DNA of 64,000 nucleotides, taken from contig JAALGY010000001.1 in the NCBI GenBank assembly GCA_032358165.1, forward strand, positions 1,426,001 through 1,490,000, written 5' to 3'. Position numbers and translations under genes: made by a program. Within the stretch, counting starts at the first letter, position 1. The number at the start of each line of letters is the position of its first letter. This stretch comes from Diplosphaera chodatii (Eukaryota > Chlorophyta > Trebouxiophyceae > Prasiolales > Stichococcaceae). Below the pieces are notes generated by a model that had not been told where the DNA came from, searched no databases, and was given only the letters and a program-made list of their open reading frames with translations. Positions 12,401 to 24,117 of this stretch are shown here, in pieces.

Positions 12401-15093
12401 ATCATCGTAAGCGCGCATCGCAGCTAGGATTGTGGCGAGCAGCACCAGCAGGCAGGTCGGCAGCTGCTGTGCCCCTGAGACACCCAGGTGAGACGTGCTG
12501 CTGTGTCATGCCCAGGACCGTCGGCTGCCATGCACAACACACTGGCAGCAGTTAAGCACACCAGCTCGTTGTAGCTGCGCGCGTGCTCCTCCTCAAAGTC
12601 CAGCATCGTCACCTGACATCCAGGGTTGTAACGGGGTTCGGTGCTTTTGATCTCTGACTGATGCTCCAGTAGTGGCAGGCGACACAGGACACTCCGCCAG
12701 ACATGCTCTTTGAAAGCAGCCGCCTCCCTGCTGCAATGGCTCCCTGGGACTGGCGATCCTTAGGTGGCTGGTTCACCTTGCGCAGGCACTTAGGGATGTC
12801 GCGGATGGCAGACTTGGCTGCGCGGATCATGGTTTGGCGCAGCAGCGCCACCAGTCGAGCGCAACCCTCGGGTCGCCCCGCCTCGAAGGGCTTCTGCACC
12901 GCTTCCTGCAGCCAGTTGACATATGGGTTGCCTTCCCGCGCTACTTGCTTGCACTGTGCAATGAGGCATGCAGCATTCTCCTGGACTGGTGCACTTGACA
13001 CAACCTGATGTATATGGGTAGTTTGCTGCGCAGGTAATTTACTGCAAAACGATCACACCTGCAGACGGTCACACGTGCGCAAGTCCATCGCACCTCCCAC
13101 AGCCGGCGGCCGCTGGCACCGCCATAGGGCTGGTGCCGCAGGAAGGTCAGCAGCGGGTGCAGGCGGCCCACCTCGGAGGCGCCCGCCCCCGGCGCCGGGG
13201 TGCCCGTCACAACCCACCTGCACCGGACGCATGGTATGAGCGTATGGTATGGAGCTGCTACCAACGAACAAGCCGCGCGTGACTTGAGCAGCCGCACCAG
13301 GACTCAAGGAAGCACAGCCACTTGCCGGCCCATACCGCAGTCTGACAGGGTGACCGATGTCAGCGTGCAGCATCACAGGCGGGACCCACCGCCGCTGGCC
13401 GGCTCAGGAAGGTATTCTCGACAGGTGACTGAAGTCAGCATGCTACAGGGCGAGCAGGACCCACCGCCGCTCGGCGCGCAGGTTGGCGGCCATCGCCAGC
13501 TTGTTGGTCAGCGCCGCGCCGCCCACCTTGTGCCCCTCGTCCAGGACCACCCGCAGCCAGTGCACCTGGGAGCCAGGTTGCGGTGCTGGGTGCACACAGC
13601 GACATTCCAATCCACTGCATGGCGACCAACGAACCAGGGCTGGTTCACTGCATGAGGGGGTGCAGGACGACATGCTGTGGACGCAACGCGGCTCGGCCCG
13701 TGCAAGCGTTTTTCTGGCACCGAGAGTGCATGATATATATAAATATAAATATATATTATATTATATTAAATCAATTTATATTTATGTATATATCAAATGT
13801 TGCAGCACACCTGCCGCAGCGAGGAGGCCATGCCGGAGTCGCCGCTCCACTCGGCGCTGAGCCGGCTGAAGGTCGTCAGCACCACGTCGTGGCCCCACGC
13901 CAGATCCTGCGGCGAGGCGTCCTTGGCAGTGCCCTGCGGCCGCCGCGCGAGAGCCCTGGTGATCGTCATTGCCAGGAAGCCTGGACCGGGTTGCACGCCC
14001 AAGGGTGCGGCTGAGCAGAGGGTCGGCCGCAAGCCGAAGCACACGATGCAGCCACGACACACTTCAGTAAGGGTACAGTTGCAGTCGTTGACAAGACACG
14101 TCGTGCCAAGTCAACAACTCAGGATCTGTGGCAGTTGTGGCTCCGAGTGTGGCCAGCACGCACCTCGCCCAGGACGGCGACCCGCAGGAGGCCGCCGCGG
14201 GTGTGCGTCGCCAGCTGGTGCAGCCAGTGGCCGATGAGCGGCGCCGGCACCACCACCAGCGTCGCCGGCGACAGGTACACCCGGGTTGCGGGCGTCGCTG
14301 GGCCTGTGGCCACACCCCATACCTGTTTCGCCTTTATCAGAGGCGGACTTGGCTCAGGATGTGGTGGATTTCTGGACTCGCAAGCAGCTTCACCTGCTTT
14401 CATGGCCGCCTGCAGGGCTGCTGTGTCGAGGCGCAGCCCGGCGAGCGGCGGCGGCTGCACCCAGCGGTGCGGCTGGGGGACTGTCGGCGATGCCGGCATC
14501 CCCGGCGCCACCTGCACATCAGCACGAGGCATGAAAACAAAGCAGTTGGCTTGCAGCAAACGATGGGACATGCTGTTGCGGCACCACATGCAGGCATGGG
14601 CTCAATGCCTGCCTGCCTGCGTTCTCGTTGGATGACAAGGAGCAGGACGTGCATGAACTCCTCAACATCCCTCATTCTTCACCTGGCGTCCTTTCTCTCC
14701 GGGCATCCGGGGGCGGCGTCCCTCCACAAGGCCGATCCGCTTTAGGAACTCATCGTACCCGGGCACCCGCAGCTGCCTGGGCATGATGAGTCCCTCCGCT
14801 GCAAGCATCTGCAGGTGAAGGCAGGTTGTCTTGACTGCCAATCCCTGATCACAGCAGTAATCTCGTGACGGCTGGTTTTCAGGAGAGTTGCCTGCTTCCT
14901 GTGTTTCGAGGAAGCTTGCAGGCAGACTCGGTTAACCGACAGCGACTCTTGTCCTCGCCTGGGGATCCTGCTGTGACAACCACGTCAGCGGTGTGGCGCG
15001 CCTCAGCATGTCCTTCAGGCCCACCAGGGCCAGCCGAAATGCCGCCACATTGTCTGGCTGTCCAGGTGCTTGGCCTGGCGACACAAACCCTGG

Positions 15094-15145
<52 letters not shown>

Positions 15146-18100
15146 GGCGGCTGCGGCTGTGGCTGTGCAAAGATGGGCTGCTGCGGGCATTGCTGTGGGC
15201 TGCTTGTGGCCTGTGGTGGCTCCAACGGCGGTCCAACCGCCTCGCCAGCTGTGGCCCAACCTTTGGTCGCATCAGAGACTGCCTCTGCCAGCTGCTGTGC
15301 GGACATATGCCATGAACCAGCTTCCACCGGCAGGCGGCGGCCCGTGAGTGCATCCACAGCCGTCTGCCGTGATGGCGGCGGCAGGGGCAGCACAGCAGCA
15401 GTCGCTGCACCAGCACGAGCAACAGGTGGCTGCTCCTCAAAGCAGACACGGCGCTGCCGTTTGGCTGGCGGCAGCTCCTCGTGAACTGAAGAGGCAGCCT
15501 CCTCGCCAGCGGCACTGCCTGCTGCAATGCCTGCCACCTTGCACTCTGCTGTGTCCGTGCTCTGAGACGAGGTGGCGACAGCACCAGCAGCCGCGGCGGC
15601 AGGCGCGTCTGTGCAAGTCGGTGCTGCCGGGCCCGCTGCCGTGCCTGGCCCAACGATTGGGACGCTGCTCTTTACAAATTTGGTAGCACATGTGGGCGAA
15701 ATGGAGCTGCGGCTCTGCGTGGTGATGATGCTGCGCTTGCCTGCTGAGCTGCGGGTTGTGGGCCGGGTTGCAGGCGGCTGCCGCGGTGCAGGGCCATGCT
15801 GTGCGAGAGATGCCGGTGTGCTGTATCTGCCATTGGGGACTGCATTGCCATCTGCTGTTGGGGATTGGGCCCCACGCTCCACAGGGTTAAGCACCTGGTC
15901 GAGGCCTGTCGTCGATGCTGGTGCACTGGCCGCCGCCAGCCGCTGCTGAAACTGCCGCTGCGCCTGCTCAACCGGCTGCTGCCTGCCTGCCTGCTGAGGC
16001 TGCTCTGCTGCGGGCTCAGCGGTTGCCCAGTTGCAGGTTTCGGACTGGTGTAGCGGCGCGACCTCGGGCAGATCGCCCGAGCGGCGGCGGCTGCGGTTGG
16101 GCGAGTGGAAGCAGCTCACCGGCTCATCTGTGCAGCAGGACGGTGCACGGTTGGTTGCTGGCCGAAGAGTGTGCATCGCCCTTGGCACCATTGTGCATGG
16201 CGCAAGTACTTCATGTACCTGTCTCGTTGATCTCGTAGTAGCCAGCCCGGCGGCCACGAGCATCGAAGCCGTGCTGGACTGCTGCGTTCGTCGGGGCTGC
16301 AGCTGCTTGCCCTAGTGTTTTCAGGATGAGCGCCATGCATGTGACCGTCTTTCCCAAACCCTGCACAGGGAGTAGTGCACATCGGTTTGCGCATAATGGG
16401 CTTCTTGCAGCCTCGTTTGACAGTGGCAGTCAAGAAAGCATACACCAGTGCTTTCCGATGAGATTTGAGGGGGTGTTGTTCCCAAGTTGATCGTGCAGCG
16501 CTTCAAAAGGCATGCTGCATCGGCAGGCTGGTAGCAAGGCCCCCACGGAATTTGTATGCATTTTTATAACAAGATGTCGTGCCGCAAGTTCTAGGCAGAG
16601 TACAATGGTCTACGGGCCTAGCTGGTTGCAGCAGTCTGTGTCAAAGAGGAGTGTCACAGCGACTGCCAAGAAGCTCACCGGCTCATCGCATACAAAGCCT
16701 CCTCGGCATGGCGCGCAGTCAGCAGGCGCCTCAACACATGCATCGCCCGTCCCCGCGCACAGCCACAGCGGCAGCCCCTACATGTCACTCAGCAACTAGG
16801 TGGACAGCAACTAGGCTGATGCCAAAAAAAGGTGCACATCCAGCCATATGTTGCGCTGTCACACTGTTGACAAGGCACACCTGCGCTGTGTGGAAGCACC
16901 GCACAGTGGGGTGCGGCAGTGGCGCACGCAGCGCCTCCTGCTGCAGCATCCACCGCACGCCGACCTCCTGCGGGCATGCCAGGACCATGCTTTCTGTTTA
17001 GGGTTCAGGGCATCAAAAGCGCAGAATGGTGTTGTGCCACAGCAAATCTCACACGCGCATCCGGGTTCGCCACAGGTTAAGAGCTACATGTAGATATGTG
17101 AACTGTGAAACTGCACCTGGTGCTCCTTGAGCTTCAGGCGCAGCCCAGCGGGCACGTCTGCGGCCAGCGCGCGCATCATGCGGCATGTGCCGGCCACTGC
17201 CGCCAGATCTCTTGGCACTGTTATTGCCTGCAAAGCACCCAGACGACAAGGCAACTCAGCACGTCTGCACTCATGATACCTTGACCTGCAGTTGATCGCG
17301 CACGCACAGCACTGCAGCGCCATGGACAATTCATTGTTCCATTTTTCATTTTCCAAATTGGACATTTTCCAGTTTTTCTTTTTATATTTGATTTATCGTA
17401 AACAGAATCAGAGCTGTGCAGCAAGCTCTGTCCACGGCAGGCGCACCTTGAGGACCTCCCGCAGCGGGCCCTCCGGCAGGGCCAGCAGGCTGGGGCGGGC
17501 GGGCGCGGGCTGCGGCGGCGGCGGCAGCCGGATGGCGTTCTTGTGCGAATGGATGCTGGGCAGCTCCGCGAAGCAGTCGGCCAGGCTGCACGGGGTGATC
17601 GACCGCCGTCACATGGTATTGCTAGCTGGTTGCATGATCCATACGGGAATGGCTGGCTCCAGTGCGCACTCCAGCGGTACAAGTCAACCGTTCCATGATG
17701 CTGCAAGGGGTAGACCTGTAGGCCATAGTTGGAGTTTGTGTGGGCTGCTCCACCAGTCCGGCTGAGTGAGTGGCCGGCACATTGGGCTGCTTCCTCGGGG
17801 TTTCGCCGTCTGGGGCGAGACTGCCCAACGGCGGCAGCTGCTCTCCCAGCGGGTGCAGATGGCCAAAGAGGAACGCGCTCGCCGGGCTGCGCTTCCACAC
17901 ATGCAGCCGCGCCCATAGCCTGCATGTGCGATTGCTACGAAGTGAGCTTGCTTTGTGACTACTGCATCTGCGCATGAGCCGTCCATCGAGCAAAGCGAGG
18001 TAGTGTGACTCAAATCGTCACGTGCTACAGGCTGTGTCTGCCACACGCAGCTGGGTTGGCTATCCTTTGCACCTGAGAGGAACCGAGATGTCCAAGCGGA

Positions 18101-18635
18101 CCAGCACATCAGACTTACGGCAATACAGCACAGTCGCATGGGCCTCGACGCCATTGGCAGTGAGCTGCAGGAAGGCACGGTGGGCAGTTGGAATCCGGCA
18201 GTCATGTACGCATGCTATCCTGCTGATCAGCAGTGACTGGATTGGCAACTCAAATTTCAACTGTTGCATTGACAAGCCACCTGACGGCCTACGGCTTGCA
18301 GGAGGGTGTTACCCGCTCCTTCTCGACGGTCCACCAGCGTGGTCCTGTAGGCAGCATGACCGTCCATTCGTTGCCTGATCACCCGTGCACCCACCAAACC
18401 ATGAATCAACGGCAATGCCATTGCGCGCACTGTCATACACGCACCCATTGGAGCCCTTCAGGACCGCTCGCTTGCGGCTGTCCACCAGCTCGAGGCGGTA
18501 CAGGGAGCCTGGTTCGACGTCAGCACTAGACAGTCCCTCCGCGGGCACCACAGCCAGCAGCAGGAACCCCGCCTGCTGCTGCTGCTCCAGGTCGGGACTG
18601 ATGGCCGCATCGTCCACCTCTGAGCGCGTCATCAT
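9448..18635 (-). CDS. F-box / SNF2 helicase / RING protein (At3g54460 type)
   Basis: A large multi-exon gene with domains in the order seen in Arabidopsis At3g54460. N-terminus: MMTRSEVDDAAISPDLEQ. An F-box follows (LLALPEGPLREVLK near 17450-17500, then DLAAVAGTCRMMRALA near 17150-17230). Exon 16679-16777 ends RGGFVCDEP and exon 16219-16360 begins GLGKTVTCMALILKTLG, together forming Walker A. Later come LVVVPAPLIGHWLHQL (14.2 kb), DVVLTTFSRLSAEW (13.9 kb), the D-E-G-H box VVLDEGHKVG (13.5 kb), VVTGTPAPG (13.2 kb), LDFEEEHARSYNEL (12.6 kb), a C3HC4-like RING (CDRC, PCAHLLC, ACPLEGC; 11.2-11.6 kb), AIVFSQFWMHLQ (10122-10272) and LEQQVVSRAHRMGA (9785-9960). The last exon is 9448-9612. An ATP-driven chromatin remodeller/translocase with possible ubiquitin-ligase function is inferred. 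Start chosen at 18635; 18698 is an in-frame alternative. A polyQ insert and a GC-AG intron are listed separately. Confidence 0.88.
11224..11484 (-). other. predicted GC-AG intron in the RING region
   Basis: The exon encoding the first RING half must end GAC-AG followed by GCGAGC, because its reading frame (C-A-G-S-D-R) joins in phase 2 to the exon starting at 11223 (E-A-C-P-L-E-G-C), which completes the RING. No GT donor nearby gives the right phase. Donor context is CAG|GCGAG. Confidence 0.65.
13730..13795. repeat. AT-rich simple sequence in intron
   Basis: About 66 bases made almost only of A and T (runs of TATATA, AAATAT, ATTATATT) in an otherwise GC-rich region, inside an intron of the F-box/SNF2 gene. 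Probably a microsatellite. Confidence 0.8.
15094..15144 (-). repeat. CAG trinucleotide tract encoding polyglutamine
   Basis: On the coding (minus) strand, 15 consecutive CAG codons followed by CAA and CAG give 17 glutamines, flanked by P/Q-rich sequence (AQPQPQPP before, PGFVSPGQAPGQ after). It lies in the large exon of the F-box/SNF2 gene (roughly 14990-16140), a low-complexity insert between helicase motif I and motif Ia. Confidence 0.85.
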
Positions 18636-19169
18636 GTGGTTGAGACACAGCGTAGCAGCGCACTGACCGCTTGTTGCACAGCATGCAAAACGGTGCAATC
18701 GAGCATGCTATGCAGTGCAATCATGACCAGGCAGACTTCACCATGCAATCAAAGCCACGCGCACGCCGTCCAGTTACAATGCAGTTGCATTCAGATGCTG
18801 ATGCAGGGTGACCATCTGGCTGCAACATGTGTCGAGTGGGGGGCAGTCGGGCAGGTTGCCAGCAGGGTCTCGGGATCTTTGAGGATCTCCATTGATCTCC
18901 CGAACAACTGTTGTGACAATGTCAGCGCATTCAGCAAATGCTTGTGTATGTGCAACTGAACCTGAACGGCAAAAAGTTGGTATACGTGCTGGAAAGCGTT
19001 GTGCACCTGCTGCCCAGTGTGACGCCGCACGATCACTGCATAACACACATTTGCAGGCGCACTTGACCCCGTTGATGACCGGCGACAACGGCGCAGTTGC
19101 ACCGCTGCACACCGTCCAAACTGTTGCAGCAGCCGAGCTTGACGTGCAGCTAAAGCAGCAGGCACGGCG
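18636..19169. other. divergent intergenic region (possible bidirectional promoter)
   Basis: Separates the F-box/SNF2 gene (minus) from the GNAT gene (plus). No conserved exon peptide was seen. The arrangement suggests shared or back-to-back promoters, but no motif is assigned. The N-terminal exon of either gene could extend into it. Confidence 0.45.
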
Positions 19170-20346
19170 ATGTCCAAGCTGCAGTTGCTGCCTGATTGGC
19201 GCCGCGCCTTGAGGCATACTCTCATTCTTATTGAGGTTGTGGATCATCTGCAGATCCGTGAACTGCACGGTCGGTGTTTCCCGGGCGACCACGACCCTTC
19301 GGACTCGCTGGATCAGGCCTTCGAGCATATTTGCTTCCTGCACAACCCTGCGGACTGCACCTGGTTTCTCCTGTGGCTACCAGATAACAGCAGCACTACC
19401 GTGGCAGGCAATGGTGGCAGCAGGTAGAACATGGACATAGGCTTGGAGACATATGTGTGTCAGTATGATGCATCTGACCCGCAATCAGCAGCTGCAATAA
19501 TTTCACCCGCCATGTGCACACTGTAATGTGCACATGGGTTGACGGTGTGCACATGGCGACAATATTGGGGACCAAACCTGAGCTCAACGGCCAGAATCAG
19601 GTCTGGTAGATGTAACGTGTGCTTTCGGCATCCTCAGGCTGGCCGGCATGTGCGCTGGGGTGCAGTACCATGACTCCTTTTATGTTTTTGCCTTTGGCGT
19701 GGATCCAGCCTTCAGGCGTCAGGTACAGTTGCTGTTGTTGCTTGAGACTGCTTGCGGCAGTGCTGCTGACTGTATGTTCACAGCGCCACACCATCTTTTC
19801 GAACATGCAAGTGCATTCTGTCAATAGGGCTATGGCAAGCGAATCATGTTCGAGATCGAGGTATGGGTCCTGGAGAGCCGGCTGCCGCTCAAGATCAGTG
19901 CAACGGTCGATGCCACACACACGCGGCTGATCGCTTTTTACCAGTCGCTGGGTGCTGTCGTTGAAAGTAATGGTAAGACTCAGCAGTGTGTACACGGGCC
20001 TTGTGCACTGAAGTTGACCGTGACCATCTGCTCACTGCAGCGTGTCACACCGTGTAGAATGGTCTACAATGGGCTGAACGGGCATCCTACCTGCACAGGC
20101 ATCACCAGCCCCAATGCACCGCCGCCGCCAAGCATCCGCATGTCCAAGCGCTTTGACGAGGCAGAGGCGCGGCAGCAACTGGCCGCCGCGGAGGCAGAGA
20201 TCATACTATCCTGTGAGCGGCGCCATGTGCGGCGGCGACAGCTGACTTCAGCTCTGCATGTCGCAGCTGTGACATTGGCACTAGCGTGTGTTGTGCTGCT
20301 GGTCAGGCGGCAACGCCTGAGACAGGCAGCTGGCAGCTGCAGTTGA
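19170..20346 (+). CDS. GNAT-family N-acetyltransferase with C-terminal membrane anchor
   Basis: Four exons (19170-19423, 19638-19722, 19828-19972, 20099-20346) join to 243 residues. The GNAT fold is seen in order: an N-terminal helix with IRELHGRCFPGD (about residues 25-37), a strand with RLAGMCAGVQYHDSFYVFAF, the acetyl-CoA pyrophosphate loop RRQGYGK (111-117, R/Q-x-x-G-x-G), and a motif-B helix ATHTRLIAFYQSLGAVVES. The second half has a basic and acidic linker (MSKRFDEAEARQQL) and ends in a hydrophobic helix (LHVAAVTLALACVVLLV, about 214-230) flanked by arginines, so the enzyme is probably tail-anchored with the catalytic domain in the cytosol. NAA60, a Golgi-bound N-terminal acetyltransferase, has a comparable layout, but the substrate here cannot be read. 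The donor of intron 1 (GTAGAA) is weak but is the one that keeps phase. Confidence 0.75.
19508..19558. repeat. 14-bp perfect inverted repeat
   Basis: Arms 19508-19521 (CGCCATGTGCACAC) and 19545-19558 (GTGTGCACATGGCG) are exact reverse complements, with the self-palindromic ATGTGCACAT in the spacer. It lies in intron 1 of the GNAT gene and could form a hairpin in DNA or pre-mRNA. Confidence 0.85.
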
Positions 20347-20808
20347 CACTGCAACAAGCTGTGACAATATTCATGCTGGTGGGGCTTGAGATGAACCAAC
20401 AGTATCTTACACGTCATTTTACGCAGTGTCGAATCAATTTTGGAAACGCTCAAATTCATCAAATACTGCAGTGTCCACCTCAGATATGCAGGGTGGAGAC
20501 CGCACAGCCATCATTGCTTGCATGCAATCAATGTCACAAAGACGTGATGCAAGCTCACGAGCCAAATCAGTTGCTTTTATATACACGATCACGTCGTCAG
20601 GATCTGCAGCATAACACATGAGCATCATGCAAAACAGGCAGCAGCTGCCAGCACTGCTTCCTGGATGGCCATCTCTCATGGGGTCAAGCGCCATTCTTGA
20701 AATGCCAGGACTTGGCTCTGAACCATGGTCATGGAGCCTGCACGTTACATCGCTTGCACCTACCTACAGCCACTGCGCCCCAACAAGCGCCAGCCATCAA
20801 GTGCTTGT
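20347..20808. other. intergenic between convergent genes
   Basis: Tail-to-tail gap between the GNAT gene and the PAO-type gene. It presumably carries both polyadenylation regions. Nothing else recognised. Confidence 0.5.
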
Positions 20809-23800
20809 CTAGGCGTTGCGTGGTGGCGGCCAGGTGCCTGTGATGAAGCTGGCCTCCAGCTTTTGCAGCCGCTGCTGCCCAAGGGCGACTGCCACTGCCG
20901 CAAGCAGCAGCCCGGCGGCTGCTGTCATGCAGCCAGCTGCCGAGCCAGAGCTGGGGAGCGCCGCGCAGATGCCCTGTAGCAAGTGGCCGCCCACTCGTGC
21001 CAGGAAGCTGCCGCTGCCGACTGCGGATGCTGCTGCTGCCTGCACGAGCAGAAGGAATATTTGCTCATGCAGCCAGTCAGGAGCAGGCGAGTGCACAGTG
21101 GGTACATGCTCAAGGCGCTCCTGCGGCAGGCACGAAGGCAGAGGTCATCAAGCAGGACTCTTCACCTGTGCTGCTGCTGTTCCGCCGCTGAAGGCTGCCG
21201 CCGCTGCCACTGCGGACGCCAGAGCAAGCGCCGGCATGGCCACGCTTGCCGCCGCAATGCCTCGCCGCGTGTTGCGCAGCGCCCCGGTGCACGCCTTGCA
21301 GTGCTTCGTGTGGCTGTGGTACCGCTCCAGCAGCTCCTCCCTGCCCTGCCGTGGACCCGCAGCCTGTGAGCAAAACAACAACTGCTGGGCCAAGCATCTA
21401 CTCCCGTCCCTGCTACCAGCTGCTAGGCTGTGCACAGCTGGCCACTGCACAGTTGAACGAAAAGGTGGCAGCATCATTCGCCTTCAAAAGCAGTGCATAT
21501 TGGATGAAAGAGAGTAGGGGAGCAACCCTACATGTACATAATATGCACCTGCAGCCACTGCTGGTCCTGTGGGCCGAAGGGCCCGCCACCGGCTGAGCGC
21601 TGCAGCCAGGAGCGGAAGGCTGTCACGTAGGCATCGCTGGCGCCCGGCATGTGGTACACCTTCCCGATGGGAGCCTCGCCCAGCCCTGCGCATCGTGCGG
21701 TGACGACCGTCAGCCTGCTGAGCTGCAGCTGCAGCTTGTGCCTTCGTGTGCACCACAGTTCCCCGAGTATGAGTTCTGAGTCACCCGCACGGGTGTTCCC
21801 ACTCTTGTGATGTTGTCACACACAGGAGGAAGGCTGAAAGTGCACCTCGCTCGACTGACTCGGACTCCTGGGCATGCAAGAAGATGACGTCGTCCTCCAG
21901 AACCTTGTTCTGGCCGGTGTGCACGCTCCAGTCGGGGGTCAGCTCTGCAAGGCAGAATGCACGGTGATTTCAGGTCTGACCATCCAGGGCTTTGACCTTA
22001 CACACCTCGACATTTGTGGGCAGCTGCTGACACCACCACGCGTCCATGGGCAACACGACCCACAGCAGCGAGGACACATATCAGCGTGTCAGGCACTATG
22101 TGCTGTAGTCCTTCATCGAGGACTACATCAGCCTTGATGACGGACGGAGTATGCAGAAAAGCACGCACTGAAGAAGAACTCGGGCAGCTTGGACTTGAAC
22201 CGGAACGGCTGCCGCACAAAGACGCGGGAGCGGCCCGGAGCCAGCGGCACGCAGTACGTTGCTGTGATGTTGGCGAAGCCCTTTGCATCATATGCGTCGA
22301 TGGTGTGCCGCAGCAGGGTGGGGTATCGCAGCTGCGTGGTCATCTGCCTGTGGTGCAGCAGCCAGTGGGAGTCAGCAGACAGGAGCAGAGATCTGGCAGG
22401 TGCGCACATGGTTTTAGACTCCTGTCTCTTCGCTCATCCTCTGTATCAATGTTGTGCAAAATGAGACTTCTTCAGCACGAGTGCGGGCTATGCAAGCAGC
22501 GGTGGCACTCTGGAGCCCTACCCCATGGTGCCCTGCCGTGGACCAGCAGCCCATCTGCCATCAAAGCCGTCGGGGCCCCGCCGCGTCACCTCCAGGTCAA
22601 TCACCGAGCTGGTGGACCGTTTGGAGACGGTTGCGTGGTGCGTGAATGGCACGTGCCCAGGATCCGCAAGGTTCTCCACTGCAGGCCAGACGGACTAACG
22701 TCAGTGTCAGGTGCGAGAGATGATGCCCAGGATGGACTGACGGCAGGGTCACAGGGGCTGGCTGAACCACAGTCAGGGCATTTGGGCCCCACCTAGTGTC
22801 GCATAGTCGTAGGGGAAGTCACGGAAGGTGTTGACGGTGACCTCTGGGTCCCAGCCCAGCTCGTTGCCCGACTCCGCCTCTGGCAGAAGGGGGATGTCCG
22901 CCTCATTTGGCCCGTCACTGAGGTTTGCCAAGTCCACAGGCGACGGCCACACCCACAGAAGCCCTGCTTGGCATATAGGGGTGAAACTTCAGCACACTAG
23001 GTACTTGCAGCAAGACACCGATGGACAGCAGTGCTGCAGCTTGATAGTGCGTCTGCACCAGTAGCCCTCGTACTCTGAGCAGGGTCTACAGCACCTTGCT
23101 TTGTGGTGCATGGGTAGGCAGTGGCTGCCGAGCGCGGGGCTGCAGGGTTGCCACCCTGGGGTATGACCTCGCACTTGCCACCCACTGAAAACGCCCAGCC
23201 ATGGTACGGGCACTCCTGCAACCAGTTGAGGCCCGGTCAACGCCTGGCATTGGTCAATGGACGATGCTGACACAATCTGCACCAGGTTACTAATGCACGC
23301 TCAGCTGAGGCTCACCAGGCGGCCGTCCTCGTTGATACGGCCCTCTGACAGCGGCACCAGCCGATGAGGGCACACATCCAGAAACACGTTCCACTGGCCA
23401 GCTGGGTCCTTCCAAGCCACCCTGCGCCCAACCCATCAAGACGACTTTAACAATGATACGCATGATCAACTTTCATGTTGTGCATATAGAATTGCCGACA
23501 TCCATGCTCCGTGTCTCAGCTCAGCATCCGAATGCCAGAAGCAAAATGGGTTCAGATGCGCACAGGTTCTTGCCAAGGAGCTGCAGCGGGTTTGGCGACG
23601 CAGGGTCGAGGTCACTGCGACACAGTGGCACAAGCTGTGTAAACACGGTGTCTGCAGTGGGATTTGAGGGCCAGACTACGGGAAAATGCATCAGGCTGTG
23701 CATCGTCCGCTGGCATGCCCTGTCTGGCAGTTGATAAGCACCCGGCAAGCTGGTACTGGTGCTGCATGCAGCCAATCACCTCATCCAGCTAATTGGGTAC

Positions 23801-24117
23801 CACTGCTTGTTCCAGTCAAACTGCTGCGACGGTTCTGGCTCACGCTGCACAGCCCGCTCGATGGCAGCTGCTGTTGTGGCGCCGTTGTGATGCTGCCTTG
23901 CAGCTGCGCCAAAGTCGTGCACCTCCTCGTGCATCTCTGCTGGAGCCGAGGCTGCCCCTCCCGCGGGAAGGGCTTGCGACTTGATGGCAGTGCTCTGCCG
24001 CCGTCGCTGTGCTATCGCTGCACACCTGTGCGTACATGCTGTCTGATGCAACACGTCACCCTTCAAGACAGTGCTCTGTTGGTGCAGGCGGCCCTGGAAC
24101 ACGCTTGCAGTCGTCAT
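20809..24117 (-). CDS. plastid Rieske oxygenase, pheophorbide a oxygenase (PAO/TIC55/PTC52) group
   Basis: Exons found: 23780-24117, 23564-23614, 23316-23421, 23095-23215, 22793-22963, 22522-22678, then several more down to the stop at 20809. Residues 1-60 look like a chloroplast transit peptide ([20 protein letters not shown], rich in S/T/Q/R, few acids). Next come [11 protein letters not shown] and [17 protein letters not shown], as in PAO. The Rieske [2Fe-2S] ligands are in [12 protein letters not shown] and CPYHGWAFS. The mononuclear iron site is in [15 protein letters not shown] (N-x3-D-P-x-H-x4-H). Near the end is the C-x2-C motif [10 protein letters not shown], shared by PAO, TIC55 and PTC52, followed by two hydrophobic C-terminal helices. 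These enzymes are ferredoxin-dependent and act on chlorophyll metabolites at plastid membranes; PAO opens the pheophorbide ring. Which of the three subgroups it belongs to is not settled by eye. Confidence 0.9.

Noticed and set aside
15070..15315. Plus-strand ORFs with poly-Leu or poly-Cys runs
   Set aside because: They are antisense readings of the CAG/CTG tract, with no start context or homology.
14932..16263. 443-residue minus-strand ORF as a separate polyQ gene
   Set aside because: It lies between the Walker A exon and the next SNF2 exon on the same strand, and its ends match splice sites. It is best read as a low-complexity exon of the helicase gene.
17330..17410. T-rich stretch as a possible terminator or retroelement tail
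   Set aside because: It lies between two F-box-region exons of the SNF2 gene and is simply an AT-richer intron segment; no element ends were seen.
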